From: Candidatus Zhuqueibacterota bacterium
GTDB lineage: Bacteria; Zhuqueibacterota; Zhuqueibacteria; Residuimicrobiales; Krinioviventaceae
Reading direction: 5' to 3'
NCBI GenBank assembly: GCA_003854995.1
Contig: RQOI01000359.1
Coordinates: 1 to 6,139, forward strand
Length of the DNA: 6,139 nt
Both the position numbers and the translations under genes were made by a program. Below the pieces are notes generated by a model, which worked only from the letters and a program-made list of their open reading frames with translations, searched no databases and was not told the DNA's origin. Of the stretch, positions 1 through 6,139 are shown one piece after another (position 1 is the first letter of the stretch; every line of letters starts with the position of its first letter).

Positions 1-1502
1 CCGGCGTTGAGATCCAGGCCGCGCACCGGTTTGTAATTCACTTTGGCAATCGCGCCGACGGTCCACTGGTTGTTGACGCTGTTGCGCAGGATGCCTCTGG
101 CGCCGGTGGCATTCTCCTTGTTTGCTGCAAACGTGGCATCCCAATCGATGCGGCGAGAATTCGGCAGCGTGTAATCCCATTTCAGGCTGCCCAGGGTGCC
201 GCTGCCGCCGCCGGTGCCGCCGGACCAGTACAGGGTGGAGAAGAGATTGACTTTAGAGGAGAGCTGGGAGTACCAGTTCAGATTGACCAATGGTTTGTGG
301 AAATAGTTTTCTCGCTCGTTGAGGAAATCGCGACTGTAGCGACGATGGATACCGCCGTTCCAGGCCTCTTGTCCTTCGCTGGCATATACGCCTTTGATTT
401 CGTTGAATGTCTGATTGTATTTTCTGCCGGAAGCAGCCTCCGGGAAAGCTTCCAATGCGGCCGGACTGTAATCGGAAATTTCTGCCGCAAAGTCATGGCT
501 ATAAGTGCCGATATTCTGCATATAAGAAGCCTGACCATGCCGTTGCGGTGCGCCAAGGGCGTAGAATTCCAGACGGTTTTTGTTGTTGATCTGATAGCCG
601 AGGCCTATATAGTAGGCCCAGGCATCGGTCCAGGTGCCCTCCACCAGACCATCGCCGGTCTTGCGGACCAAACTGCCAGAGAAAGAATATTTGTCATTGA
701 TAATGCCACTGGCTACTGAAAACGTTGTTTTCAAAAAGCCGTCGTTGCCGAATTCCTGTTTCAGGCTGCTGCCGGCCGACAGGGCTGCCGGGTCAGTGAT
801 GATATTCATGGTACCACCGATTGAAGGCGTCGCCAGGTTCACCGAGCTGAGACCGCGCTGCATCTGAATGGAGGATGTCGCGTCGCCGAGTCCATCCCAG
901 TTCGACCAGTAGACCCAGCCATTTTCCATATCATTCACCGGCACGCCATTGACCATGATGGCGACGTTCTGCTGATTGAAACCGCGCACATTGACGCGCG
1001 CATCGCCGGCGCCGCCACCTTGCGGCGTGGAATAGACGCTTGGCGTGACGTTCAGGACCAGCGGAATATCGCGCGAACCAAGGCGAGCTTCCATCTCTAC
1101 CTTTTGCACATTGCTGAACGCGACCGGCGTCTTGCGCTCCTGCGCGCGGTCGGCGAGGATGGAGATCTCCTGACCGGTCAAAACTTCGGACTCGAGGACA
1201 AAGTCCACCGTGGTCCGAGCCCCCGCTTGCACCGTGACCTCTTTTGTCTGCGGTTTGTAGCCCATAAATGTGACGACAAGTGTGTGCGTTCCGGCAGGCA
1301 GGTTGCTGATGGTATAAATGCCGTTTGTGCCGGAAGCGGCGCCAATACGGGTGCCCTGCACCGTGACGTTTGCGCCAGGCAATACATCATTTGTACCAGC
1401 TTCCGTAATCTTGCCCGTGACATTGCCGCCGGCAGCAAAGAGCGACAGCGACAGTGACAGAAGAAGAATCACGAAAAGCGCTTTGATAGAGCTGTTTCTC
1501 AT
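1..1502 (-). CDS. TonB-dependent outer-membrane receptor, N-terminal part (runs off left edge)
   Basis: The frame is open from an ATG at 1502 to the left edge: 500 codons, no stop. Residues 1-24 are a signal peptide: RNSSIK, then a Leu/Ser-rich hydrophobic stretch ending LFAAG. Residues ~27-105 form a carboxypeptidase-regulatory-like beta-sandwich (LPGANVTVQGT, GTNGIYTISNLPAG, FMGYKPQ). Residues ~112-236 form the TonB plug, with NVRGFNQQNVAIMVNGVP, NDMENGWVYWSNW and GGTMNIIT. The rest is the start of the beta-barrel, rich in aromatic strands. By family knowledge it sits in the outer membrane and imports a ligand using TonB-ExbBD energy. The substrate cannot be read from this part. I do not see the classical SusC signature and no SusD partner is visible, so a plain receptor is favoured over a SusC-type glycan importer. 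Family members are usually 700-1000 residues, so about half is present. A GGAGG site 5 nt upstream supports the start. The gene is separated from the M20 gene by 224 nt and probably has its own promoter. Confidence 0.93.
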   Translation of the reverse strand, partial: MRNSSIKALFVILLLSLSLSLFAAGGNVTGKITEAGTNDVLPGANVTVQGTRIGAASGTNGIYTISNLPAGTHTLVVTFMGYKPQTKEVTVQAGARTTVDFVLESEVLTGQEISILADRAQERKTPVAFSNVQKVEMEARLGSRDIPLVLNVTPSVYSTPQGGGAGDARVNVRGFNQQNVAIMVNGVPVNDMENGWVYWSNWDGLGDATSSIQMQRGLSSVNLATPSIGGTMNIITDPAALSAGSSLKQEFGNDGFLKTTFSVASGIINDKYSFSGSLVRKTGDGLVEGTWTDAWAYYIGLGYQINNKNRLEFYALGAPQRHGQASYMQNIGTYSHDFAAEISDYSPAALEAFPEAASGRKYNQTFNEIKGVYASEGQEAWNGGIHRRYSRDFLNERENYFHKPLVNLNWYSQLSSKVNLFSTLYWSGGTGGGSGTLGSLKWDYTLPNSRRIDWDATFAANKENATGARGILRNSVNNQWTVGAIAKVNYKPVRGLDLNA

Positions 1503-1506
1503 TGGG

Positions 1507-1512
1507 TCCTCC
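1507..1512 (-). promoter_or_regulatory. Shine-Dalgarno of the TonB-dependent receptor gene
   Basis: Read on the minus strand the sequence is GGAGGA. The GGAGG core ends 5 nt before the ATG at 1502. This strong site fixes the start and leaves the signal peptide complete. Confidence 0.8.
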
Positions 1513-1579
1513 ACGGTTTAATGAGACTTGCGGTTAATGTGGTCATTCGATTCCTGCCCGTTCACCCAATCCCATCCAC

Positions 1580-1612
1580 AATATATTGAATTTTCTGTTA
1601 AAAGAAAATCAA
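1580..1612 (-). promoter_or_regulatory. possible promoter elements for the TonB receptor gene (weak)
   Basis: On the minus strand there is TTGATT (1612-1607) and, downstream, TATATT (1585-1580). The spacer is 21 nt, longer than the usual 16-18, so the two may not work together. TATATT alone is a plausible -10 and would give a leader of roughly 70 nt. The same two hexamers flank a normal 17-nt spacer before tex, which is the main reason to list this. Confidence 0.25.
1590..1609. promoter_or_regulatory. 20-bp near-perfect palindrome, candidate operator
   Basis: The sequence ATTTTCTGTTAAAAGAAAAT pairs at nine of ten positions about its centre. Only G1597/A1602 do not pair. It lies 88-107 nt upstream of the receptor ATG, between the two possible promoter hexamers, where a bound dimeric repressor could block transcription. 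It does not resemble a classical Fur box (GATAATGATAATCATTATC). The surrounding DNA is AT-rich, which makes chance dyads more likely. The operator role is inference. Confidence 0.4.
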
Positions 1613-1726
1613 AATAAGGTAAATAACTCTGTCATTTTGGACGCGCACCCGCCAGCCCAACCTCGATGGCACTGCTCATCAATAGGTCTAATTTATAAAA
1701 ATAAAATTTGATGCTCAAGTCATTTA

Positions 1727-2953
1727 TCATAAAAAAAGAGCAGCCAGCACTTTGGCATCCGCCAACGTATTCGAGATGAGAGCGTACTCATTCGGCTGAT
1801 GGCAGGTATCGGCAATAGTGCCCCACACCACAGCCGGCAAATCGACCTGGCGAAAATGCGCTGCGACCGTGCCGCCGCCAATGCCAATGATGTGCGGATC
1901 AATGCCTTTCACCGCTTTGACCGCCGCGGCCAACGCCTCGACAACCGGGGCATCAGCCAATGTCGGCGGAGCGGCCTTGACCCTTTGCGGGAAAGAGAGA
2001 TCAATGCTCACACGAAACTTTATTTCCACCGAATCGACGATCCGTCGGACAGCGTCCTCGACCTCCTCCACCAGATAATCCGGCAAGATACGACAATCAA
2101 GATAAAAGACATCATCGCCGGGAATCGTGTTGATGTTCGGCACATTGGCCTCTTTTTTCGTCGGTTCAAATGTGCTATAGGGTGGGTCATACATCTCGTC
2201 GCGCAGCGGGAAGAGCTCGTAGAGCTTGTCCAGCTCTACGGCCAGAAAAGCGGCCGCCCGATGCGCATTGATGCCCAGCTGCGGCGTCGAGGCGTGACAC
2301 TGCTGGCCCGCGATTCTGAATTTTATCCACAAGATGCTCTTTTCCGAGATCTCGATCGTTCGTCCTTCGGCGTCGCCGGCGTCAGGAACGATGAAAAAAT
2401 CATCGTCGCCAAACTCATGGCGAGCGTTCCGCAGCAAATATTCCAATCCATATTTGCTGCCGGTCTCTTCGTCGGCGACAATGGCGAATGCGATGTCGTA
2501 GCGGGGGATGATCTGTTCTTCCCGCAACGCTTTGGCTGCGAGCAGGCTGCATACGATGCCCTGATGGTTGTCTTCTGTGCCGCGGCCGATCAGCTTGTCG
2601 CCCTCGACGACCAGCTCGAACGGATCGCTCTGCCAGAGCTGCAGATCTCCCGCCGGCACGACATCCAGGTGCGAGAGCACCCAAATCGTTCTGGCGTGAT
2701 TTTCGCCGGCCATCTTGGCCAGCAGGTTGGGACGAACTCCGCCCGACACTCGCTCGTCCGGAGCGTCAATCTGTTTGATCTCGTCAAAACCGATTTCCTC
2801 CAGAATCGTGCGAACGTATTTGGCCTTGTCGATCTCGCCATCGCCGCCGCTCTCAGGAGCAAGCGCTCTGATCGACACCAGATTTTTCTGCCAGTGGATG
2901 ACCGTCTCACGGTAGCCGTCGATACGATTCAGAACCTTGTCAATTTTTTTCAT
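1727..2953 (-). CDS. M20 family metallohydrolase (ArgE/DapE-like)
   Basis: This is a complete 408-residue protein of the M20/ArgE-DapE/carboxypeptidase superfamily, cytoplasmic metal-dependent enzymes that cleave amide or peptide bonds of small substrates. All expected ligands are visible: His95 and Asp97 in SHLDVVPAGD, bridging Asp128 in GRGTEDNHQG, general base Glu162 and metal ligand Glu163 in DEETGSKYG, Asp191 in VPDAG, and His385 in CHQPNE. Residues ~195-315 form the dimerisation lid, with CHASTP and the conserved block DPPYSTFEPTKKEAN. The pattern (GGVRPN, DVVPAGD, TEDNHQG, EISEKSILW, GIGGGTVAA) recalls the subgroup often annotated in archaea as 'M20 metallo-hydrolase' or 'putative succinyl-diaminopimelate desuccinylase' (PRK13983-like, from memory). 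The substrate is not established, so I give no dapE or argE symbol. The start is the ATG at 2953, placed 5 nt after a strong GAGGTGA. An in-frame GTG at 2962 would add three residues and overlap the wbqC-like stop, but has no good ribosome site. Confidence 0.93.
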   Translation of the reverse strand: MKKIDKVLNRIDGYRETVIHWQKNLVSIRALAPESGGDGEIDKAKYVRTILEEIGFDEIKQIDAPDERVSGGVRPNLLAKMAGENHARTIWVLSHLDVVPAGDLQLWQSDPFELVVEGDKLIGRGTEDNHQGIVCSLLAAKALREEQIIPRYDIAFAIVADEETGSKYGLEYLLRNARHEFGDDDFFIVPDAGDAEGRTIEISEKSILWIKFRIAGQQCHASTPQLGINAHRAAAFLAVELDKLYELFPLRDEMYDPPYSTFEPTKKEANVPNINTIPGDDVFYLDCRILPDYLVEEVEDAVRRIVDSVEIKFRVSIDLSFPQRVKAAPPTLADAPVVEALAAAVKAVKGIDPHIIGIGGGTVAAHFRQVDLPAVVWGTIADTCHQPNEYALISNTLADAKVLAALFL

Positions 2954-2958
2954 ACTAT

Positions 2959-2965
2959 TCACCTC
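2959..2965 (-). promoter_or_regulatory. Shine-Dalgarno of the M20 gene overlapping the upstream stop codon
   Basis: The minus strand reads GAGGTGA, and its last three bases are the TGA stop of the WbqC-family gene. The spacer to the ATG at 2953 is 5 nt (ATAGT). This decides for the ATG over the GTG at 2962. Ribosomes finishing the upstream gene would sit on this site, so the two genes are probably translationally coupled. Confidence 0.8.
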
Positions 2966-3654
2966 AGCTGATGGCTTGTGCGGACAATCGACTCGCTCAT
3001 TTCACCTTCATTGAATAACAGATCGAGCGCAGAGAGATCAGCCACAAAAGCGCCGAAAGATTGATGATAATTCAGATGGGTAAAATCGAGCGAGAGCATT
3101 CGGCCGCCATCCTTTTCAATCACTCGTGGATCAATGTACTTTTCATCATCCTTTTCGATCACATACGTCTCGCAACCGCAGCTGCGAAGCCATTGGCGCA
3201 CGCGTTCGGATCGATCTTGCACGACGGGCAAGTCGCCGCTCTTGACGAAGCGGCATGGCAAGCCCATCTTTGCGCATAAAAATTTCGTCGACTCCAAGGC
3301 CACGTCGTTGAGGCTGCGCCATTTTTGCCGCAGCAGGCCGGCGATTTCTTCAGCAAGAAAAAAATAATAGGGCGTGTTGCGATAATTGACGCGCAATGAT
3401 TTTATATGCGAACGCTGCCAGTGATGCGTCGGATCGATCTCAACGTCACGGATGAGTTGACCTCTCCTGCCTTTTGTCAAAACCGGAATGGTCAACCAGT
3501 GCGCGCCGGCGGCCGTCTTGATTCGAGCCCGATGGATCGTGGCATTCCTCTTGTAGACAAAGGTCTCGCCCCATACGACGACATCGGCGGATGAGATTCT
3601 GCTCAATGTTCGGATCGTAGGGAAATAGGCGGGCTGTACGACGGTCAGTTTCAC
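2959..3654 (-). CDS. WbqC-family protein
   Basis: This is a complete 231-residue protein with the features of the WbqC-like family (PF08889). The N-terminus has QPAYFP at residues 7-12, then ADVVVW, YKRN (34-37), HRARI (41-45) and HWLTIPV (52-58). The family's typical C-terminal block is also present (NYHQSFG at 195-201, LDLLFNEG at 210-217). There is no signal peptide or membrane segment, so it is likely cytoplasmic. WbqC proteins are named from O-antigen gene clusters and are thought to help make modified surface sugars. As far as I know their reaction is not settled, so I assign no reaction. The gene starts with GTG at 3654; an in-frame TGA lies three codons upstream, so no longer common-codon start is possible. 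No clear Shine-Dalgarno is visible. It follows tex after 27 nt and its stop lies inside the M20 ribosome site. No glycosyltransferase or nucleotide-sugar gene is in view, so the usual context is missing. Confidence 0.88.
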   Translation of the reverse strand: MKLTVVQPAYFPTIRTLSRISSADVVVWGETFVYKRNATIHRARIKTAAGAHWLTIPVLTKGRRGQLIRDVEIDPTHHWQRSHIKSLRVNYRNTPYYFFLAEEIAGLLRQKWRSLNDVALESTKFLCAKMGLPCRFVKSGDLPVVQDRSERVRQWLRSCGCETYVIEKDDEKYIDPRVIEKDGGRMLSLDFTHLNYHQSFGAFVADLSALDLLFNEGEMSESIVRTSHQLR

Positions 3655-3681
3655 ATCAATTCAGCTTGTCTGCTGGTTCTC

Positions 3682-5853
3682 TCACTTTTCGTTCTCAAAG
3701 ACCATGCTGAGGCCGATGCGTCCGCGCTCCTTGTCAATGGACAGAACCTTGACCTGCACGATGTCGCCAACAGAGAGGACATCCAGCGGATTCTTGACAA
3801 AGCGCTTGGCCATTTTGCTGAGATGCACCAGTCCATCCTGCTTGACGCCGATATCGACAAAGGCGCCGAAATCGACGACATTGCGGACCGTGCCTTTGAG
3901 GATCATCCCTTCGGCCAGATCGTCGATGCTCAGCACATCGCCCCGCAAATCGACGTGCGGCATGTCGTCGCGTGGATCCCGGTTTGGTTTCTCGAGACTG
4001 TCGATGATGTCGGCCAGCGTCTCTTTGCCGCAGCCGCACAGCTGCGCCAATTCATCCAGCGTTCGGCCATCCTGTACCACTCTGGAGCGCACCCGGGCGC
4101 CGTGCGACCGCACCTCATCGATCGTGAGGTCAAGATTCTGCAACAGAGCGAGCGCAGCCTCGTATGATTCGGGGTGTACTGCGGTCGAGTCAAAAAAGAG
4201 ATCGCTCTCACGAATGCGCAGAAATCCCGCTGCCTGGACAAAGGCGTTGTCGCCGAGGCCCTTCACCTGCATGAGCGCTTCGCGGCTCGTGAAAATCCCA
4301 CGTTCTTCTCTGAACTTTACAATATTCTCAGCCAGCCGGGAATTCACGCCGGCGACATATTTGAGCAGCGAGGCAGAGGCAGTGTTCACATCCACGCCGA
4401 CCTGATTCACCGCTGATTCGACAACCGCGTCCAGGGCTGCCGCCAGATCGGCCTGATCGACATCGTGCTGATAGAGGCCGACGCCGATCGATTTGGGATC
4501 TATCTTGACCAGCTCCGAGAGAGGATCGAGCAGCCGGCGCGCAATCGAGATGTTGCCGCGCATGGAAGCGTCCAGATCGGGGAACTCTTTTTGCGCCACA
4601 GCCGAGGCAGAGTAGACGGAAGCGCCGGCTTCATTGACCATGGCGTAATAGACTTTTCTGTCCAGGTCGCCGATCGATTGAGCGACCAGTTGCTCGGTCT
4701 CACGACTGGCCGTGCCGTTGCCGATGGCGACCACATCGACGTCGTACTGGTCGATGTAATCCTGCAGGAGCTTCTTCGCGTCTTCCCAGCGTCTTTGCGG
4801 CGGGTGCGGATAGATCGTCGTCCCCTGCAGATATTTGCCGGTCGCATCAATGACCGCCACTTTGCAGCCGGTGCGATACCCGGGATCAATGCCCAGAATC
4901 TTTTTATCCTTCAACGGCGGCGTCAGCAGCAAGGCGCGCAAATTCCTGGCGAAAACAGCAATGGCGTGCTCATCGGCGCGCGCCGTGAGCGCGTTGCGCA
5001 GCTCCCGTTCGATGGCCGGGGCGATGAGACGGCGGTAGGCGTCCGCTATCGACATTTCAAGCTGCTCGGTGAAAATGCTCTTGCGATTGGTGATGCAGAC
5101 CTTTTCGATCGACCGCACCATATCGGTTTCCGGTACGTCTACGCGCACGCGGAGATAGTCCTCCCGCTCACCGCGATTGATGGCCAGTATCCGATAGGCC
5201 GGTATGGATTTCAGTGTTTCGGAAAACTCTTTATAGATTTCAAAGTCGCCGACATCGTCGTGATCGCGCGCCTGCGAGACGAGCACCCCCTTGTGCTGCG
5301 TCGCCTGCCGAATCAATTTTCGAATATCCGCGTCATCAGAGATCGCTTCAGCGACGATATCGCGCGCGCCGGCGAGTGCGTCCTCGAGCGAATGGATCTG
5401 CTGTTCCTCGTTGATGAACGGCGTCGCATACTCTTCGATCGATCCCTCGAGGATCTCTTGCCCGAGGATCAAGTCGGCCAGCGGCTGCAATCCTCTCTCT
5501 CTGGCGATCGCGGCGCGCGTGCGGCGCTTGGGCTTGTAGGGCAGGTAGAGATCTTCCACATCCTGCAGCCGGACGGCGTTCTTTATCTTTTCTTCGAGTT
5601 CGGGAGTGAGCTTGCCCTGTGCATCAATGCTCTTGAGCACAACCTGCTTCCGTTCTTCCATATGGCGTAAATAACGAATTCGCTCCCATATGGCGCGAAT
5701 GCTGTCCTCGTCAAGACTGCCGGTGACCTCTTTCCGATACCGGGCGATGAACGGCACGGTATTATCAGCATCGAGAAGCTCGACCGTATTCTTGACCTGA
5801 TTCCATCGCAGACCCAATTCTTCTGCGATGATCGAATAGAGCTGTTGGTCCAT
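3682..5853 (-). CDS. tex: Tex, S1-domain transcription accessory protein (Spt6-like)
   Basis: This is a complete 723-residue Tex/YhgF protein, within the family's usual 700-785. Residues ~1-185 are the helical Tex N-domain (NTVPFIARYRKE, LQDVEDLYLPYKPKRRT). A YqgF/RuvC-like domain starts near residue 317 (ILGIDPGYRTG, first acidic residue Asp323) and includes AIGNGTASRETE, NEAGASVYSAS and ELVKIDPKSIGVG. Tandem helix-hairpin-helix motifs span ~487-550 (VGVDVNTAS, VAGVNSRLAENIV, VKGLGDNAF). A C-terminal S1 RNA-binding domain spans ~649-717 (GTVRNVVDFGAFVDIGV, DGLVHLSKM). By family knowledge it binds single-stranded nucleic acid, associates with transcription and supports expression under stress; it is cytoplasmic. 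It is the first gene of a probable tex-wbqC-M20 operon, with a sigma-70-like promoter just upstream. The start is the ATG at 5853; an in-frame TTG at 5865 would add four residues, and neither has a strong Shine-Dalgarno. No frameshift or missing domain is seen. Confidence 0.97.
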   Translation of the reverse strand: MDQQLYSIIAEELGLRWNQVKNTVELLDADNTVPFIARYRKEVTGSLDEDSIRAIWERIRYLRHMEERKQVVLKSIDAQGKLTPELEEKIKNAVRLQDVEDLYLPYKPKRRTRAAIARERGLQPLADLILGQEILEGSIEEYATPFINEEQQIHSLEDALAGARDIVAEAISDDADIRKLIRQATQHKGVLVSQARDHDDVGDFEIYKEFSETLKSIPAYRILAINRGEREDYLRVRVDVPETDMVRSIEKVCITNRKSIFTEQLEMSIADAYRRLIAPAIERELRNALTARADEHAIAVFARNLRALLLTPPLKDKKILGIDPGYRTGCKVAVIDATGKYLQGTTIYPHPPQRRWEDAKKLLQDYIDQYDVDVVAIGNGTASRETEQLVAQSIGDLDRKVYYAMVNEAGASVYSASAVAQKEFPDLDASMRGNISIARRLLDPLSELVKIDPKSIGVGLYQHDVDQADLAAALDAVVESAVNQVGVDVNTASASLLKYVAGVNSRLAENIVKFREERGIFTSREALMQVKGLGDNAFVQAAGFLRIRESDLFFDSTAVHPESYEAALALLQNLDLTIDEVRSHGARVRSRVVQDGRTLDELAQLCGCGKETLADIIDSLEKPNRDPRDDMPHVDLRGDVLSIDDLAEGMILKGTVRNVVDFGAFVDIGVKQDGLVHLSKMAKRFVKNPLDVLSVGDIVQVKVLSIDKERGRIGLSMVFENEK

Positions 5854-5889
5854 GACACTGCCCAAAAGATAATGAAAATTACGCGATTA

Positions 5890-5918
5890 AATATAAAAGA
5901 GACGAGAGAGAAAATCAA
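5890..5918 (-). promoter_or_regulatory. sigma-70-type promoter of tex
   Basis: On the minus strand TTGATT (5918-5913) is followed after exactly 17 nt by TATATT (5895-5890). They match the consensus at 4 of 6 and 5 of 6 positions. Transcription would start about 30 nt before the tex ATG, giving a short leader. The fit to canonical sigma-70 spacing, rather than the Bacteroidetes TTTG/TAnnTTTG type, is informative about the host. Confidence 0.6.
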
Positions 5919-5975
5919 GGAATTTGAGAGCTCGACGGTAAAACGTCAGTCTCTGGCAAGTCGGAAAAAAATTAA

Positions 5976-6020
5976 CACAAAATCACAAAAACGCAAAGGC
6001 GCACGAAGAAAAACACAAAC
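5976..6020. repeat. short degenerate C(A/G)CAAA array
   Basis: On the plus strand the cores CAC, CAC, CGC and CGC begin at 5976, 5984, 5992 and 6000, an exact 8-nt step. The first three are followed by AAA. Two further cores begin at 6002 (CACGAAG) and 6014 (CACAAAC). Read on the minus strand this gives TTTGTG/TTCGTG/TTTGCG elements. It resembles the low-complexity 'CACAAAGACGCAAAG' type of intergenic sequence I recall from several environmental bacterial genomes. A role is unknown. Confidence 0.45.
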
Positions 6021-6087
6021 CTGGATCCTTGGCGGCTTTTTTTAAAGCAAATTAAATTTTTATCATTGCAGCTGAATAAGCTTTTTC

Positions 6088-6110
6088 AAACGCACAGATA
6101 CAAAGACTCC
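6088..6110. repeat. possible second copy of the C(A/G)CAAA-type sequence
   Basis: The plus strand reads CAAACGCACAG, then ATACAAAGACTCC. It has the same purine/C composition and orientation as the array at 5976-6020, about 67 nt away. It is short and degenerate, so this may be chance in A-rich DNA. Confidence 0.25.
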
Positions 6111-6139
6111 AAAAATAAAAGAGTTTTTCTTGGTGACGC

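Larger units (their letters stand above)
1503..1726. other. AT-rich intergenic region before the receptor gene, no gene seen
   Basis: This 224-nt gap separates the M20 stop codon from the receptor start. No credible reading frame is present on either strand. Two parts are strongly AT-rich (about 1580-1625 and 1680-1740), with a more GC-rich block between (about 1640-1680). The first AT-rich part holds a 20-bp palindrome and a possible but badly spaced promoter. The second holds a weak dyad (CATCAA at 1677-1682 with TTGATG at 1708-1713) just past the M20 stop. That dyad is not followed by a T-run in the direction of transcription, so I do not call it a terminator. The gap most likely carries the promoter and control region of the receptor gene. 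Confidence 0.6.
5866..6139. other. AT-rich region upstream of tex, no gene seen
   Basis: The 274 nt to the right edge contain the tex promoter, an A-rich stretch on the plus strand and a short periodic array. I see no convincing coding frame on either strand: frames entering from the right edge on the minus strand stop within about 30 codons and match nothing I recognise. A short dyad (GCTTT at 6035-6039 with AAAGC at 6044-6048) is too weak for a terminator. The neighbouring gene to the right therefore lies outside the window. Confidence 0.6.

Noticed and set aside
297..719. 140-codon plus-strand frame at the left
   Set aside because: It is antisense to the TonB-dependent receptor, whose frame is open from 1502 to the edge with a signal peptide, regulatory-like domain and plug.
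1..1502. SusC-type glycan importer
   Set aside because: The plug lacks the classical SusC signature and no SusD-like gene is visible on the upstream side. The downstream side is outside the window, so this is not fully excluded.
1677..1713. Dyad CATCAA/TTGATG with an inner AATTT/AAATT just past the M20 stop, considered as a terminator
   Set aside because: The stems are short and AT-rich with a bulge, and no T-run follows in the direction of transcription.
1799..2971. 390-codon open frame on the plus strand opposite the M20 gene
   Set aside because: It is antisense to a protein with all catalytic motifs of M20, and its translation shows no recognisable domain, only an Arg/Asp-rich mix typical of a shadow frame.
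4465..5670. 401-codon open frame on the plus strand opposite tex
   Set aside because: It lies entirely inside a clearly real tex gene, has no recognisable motif, and its composition is that of a complementary-strand shadow.
5854..5865. TTG at 5865 as the tex start
   Set aside because: The ATG at 5853 is a better codon and gives the usual short N-terminus (MDQQLYSIIAEELG). No Shine-Dalgarno favours the TTG.
5845..6045. 66-codon plus-strand frame in the tex upstream region
   Set aside because: It is a Lys/Arg/Ser-rich translation of A-rich DNA, overlaps the tex start and promoter, and has no ribosome site.
6035..6048. GCTTT-TTTT-AAAGC hairpin considered as a terminator of a gene to the right
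   Set aside because: The stem has only five pairs, mostly A-T, and no proper T-run follows on either strand.

Overview
The window is an ordinary stretch of a bacterial chromosome. All four genes read on the minus strand, so transcription runs from the right edge to the left. The FCB superphylum (Bacteroidetes/Chlorobi/Calditrichaeota/KSB1-type lineages) is the best guess for the host. This rests mainly on the leftmost gene, a TonB-dependent receptor with an N-terminal carboxypeptidase-regulatory-like domain and a plug of the 'VNGVPVNDMENGWVYWSNW' type. Two genes have clear Shine-Dalgarno sites (GGAGG, GAGGTGA), and tex has a good sigma-70-like promoter. Bacteroidetes proper usually lack both, so a deeper or neighbouring FCB lineage fits better. 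The coding DNA is GC-rich and the spacers are strongly AT-rich.

Layout from right to left: positions 5866-6139 are an AT-rich spacer with no supportable gene. It holds a short degenerate C(A/G)CAAA-type array, a possible second piece of the same sequence type, and a -35/-10 pair (5890-5918) in front of tex. tex (3682-5853) encodes the Spt6-like transcription accessory protein. After 27 nt comes a WbqC-family gene (2959-3654, GTG start). Its stop codon lies inside the Shine-Dalgarno of an M20 metallohydrolase gene (1727-2953). tex, wbqC-like and M20 therefore look like one operon, with the last two translationally coupled. A 224-nt AT-rich gap (1503-1726) follows. It contains a near-perfect 20-bp palindrome (1590-1609) in the upstream region of the TonB-dependent receptor gene, whose first 500 codons fill 1-1502 and run off the left edge.

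Functionally the window combines a housekeeping RNA-binding protein (Tex), a WbqC protein from a family usually met in surface-polysaccharide loci, a zinc-type amidohydrolase/peptidase, and an outer-membrane uptake receptor. Nothing ties these into one pathway beyond co-orientation and the wbqC-M20 coupling. I found no clearly novel system. The items most worth a second look are the palindrome before the receptor, the wbqC-M20 coupling, and the short periodic array upstream of tex.
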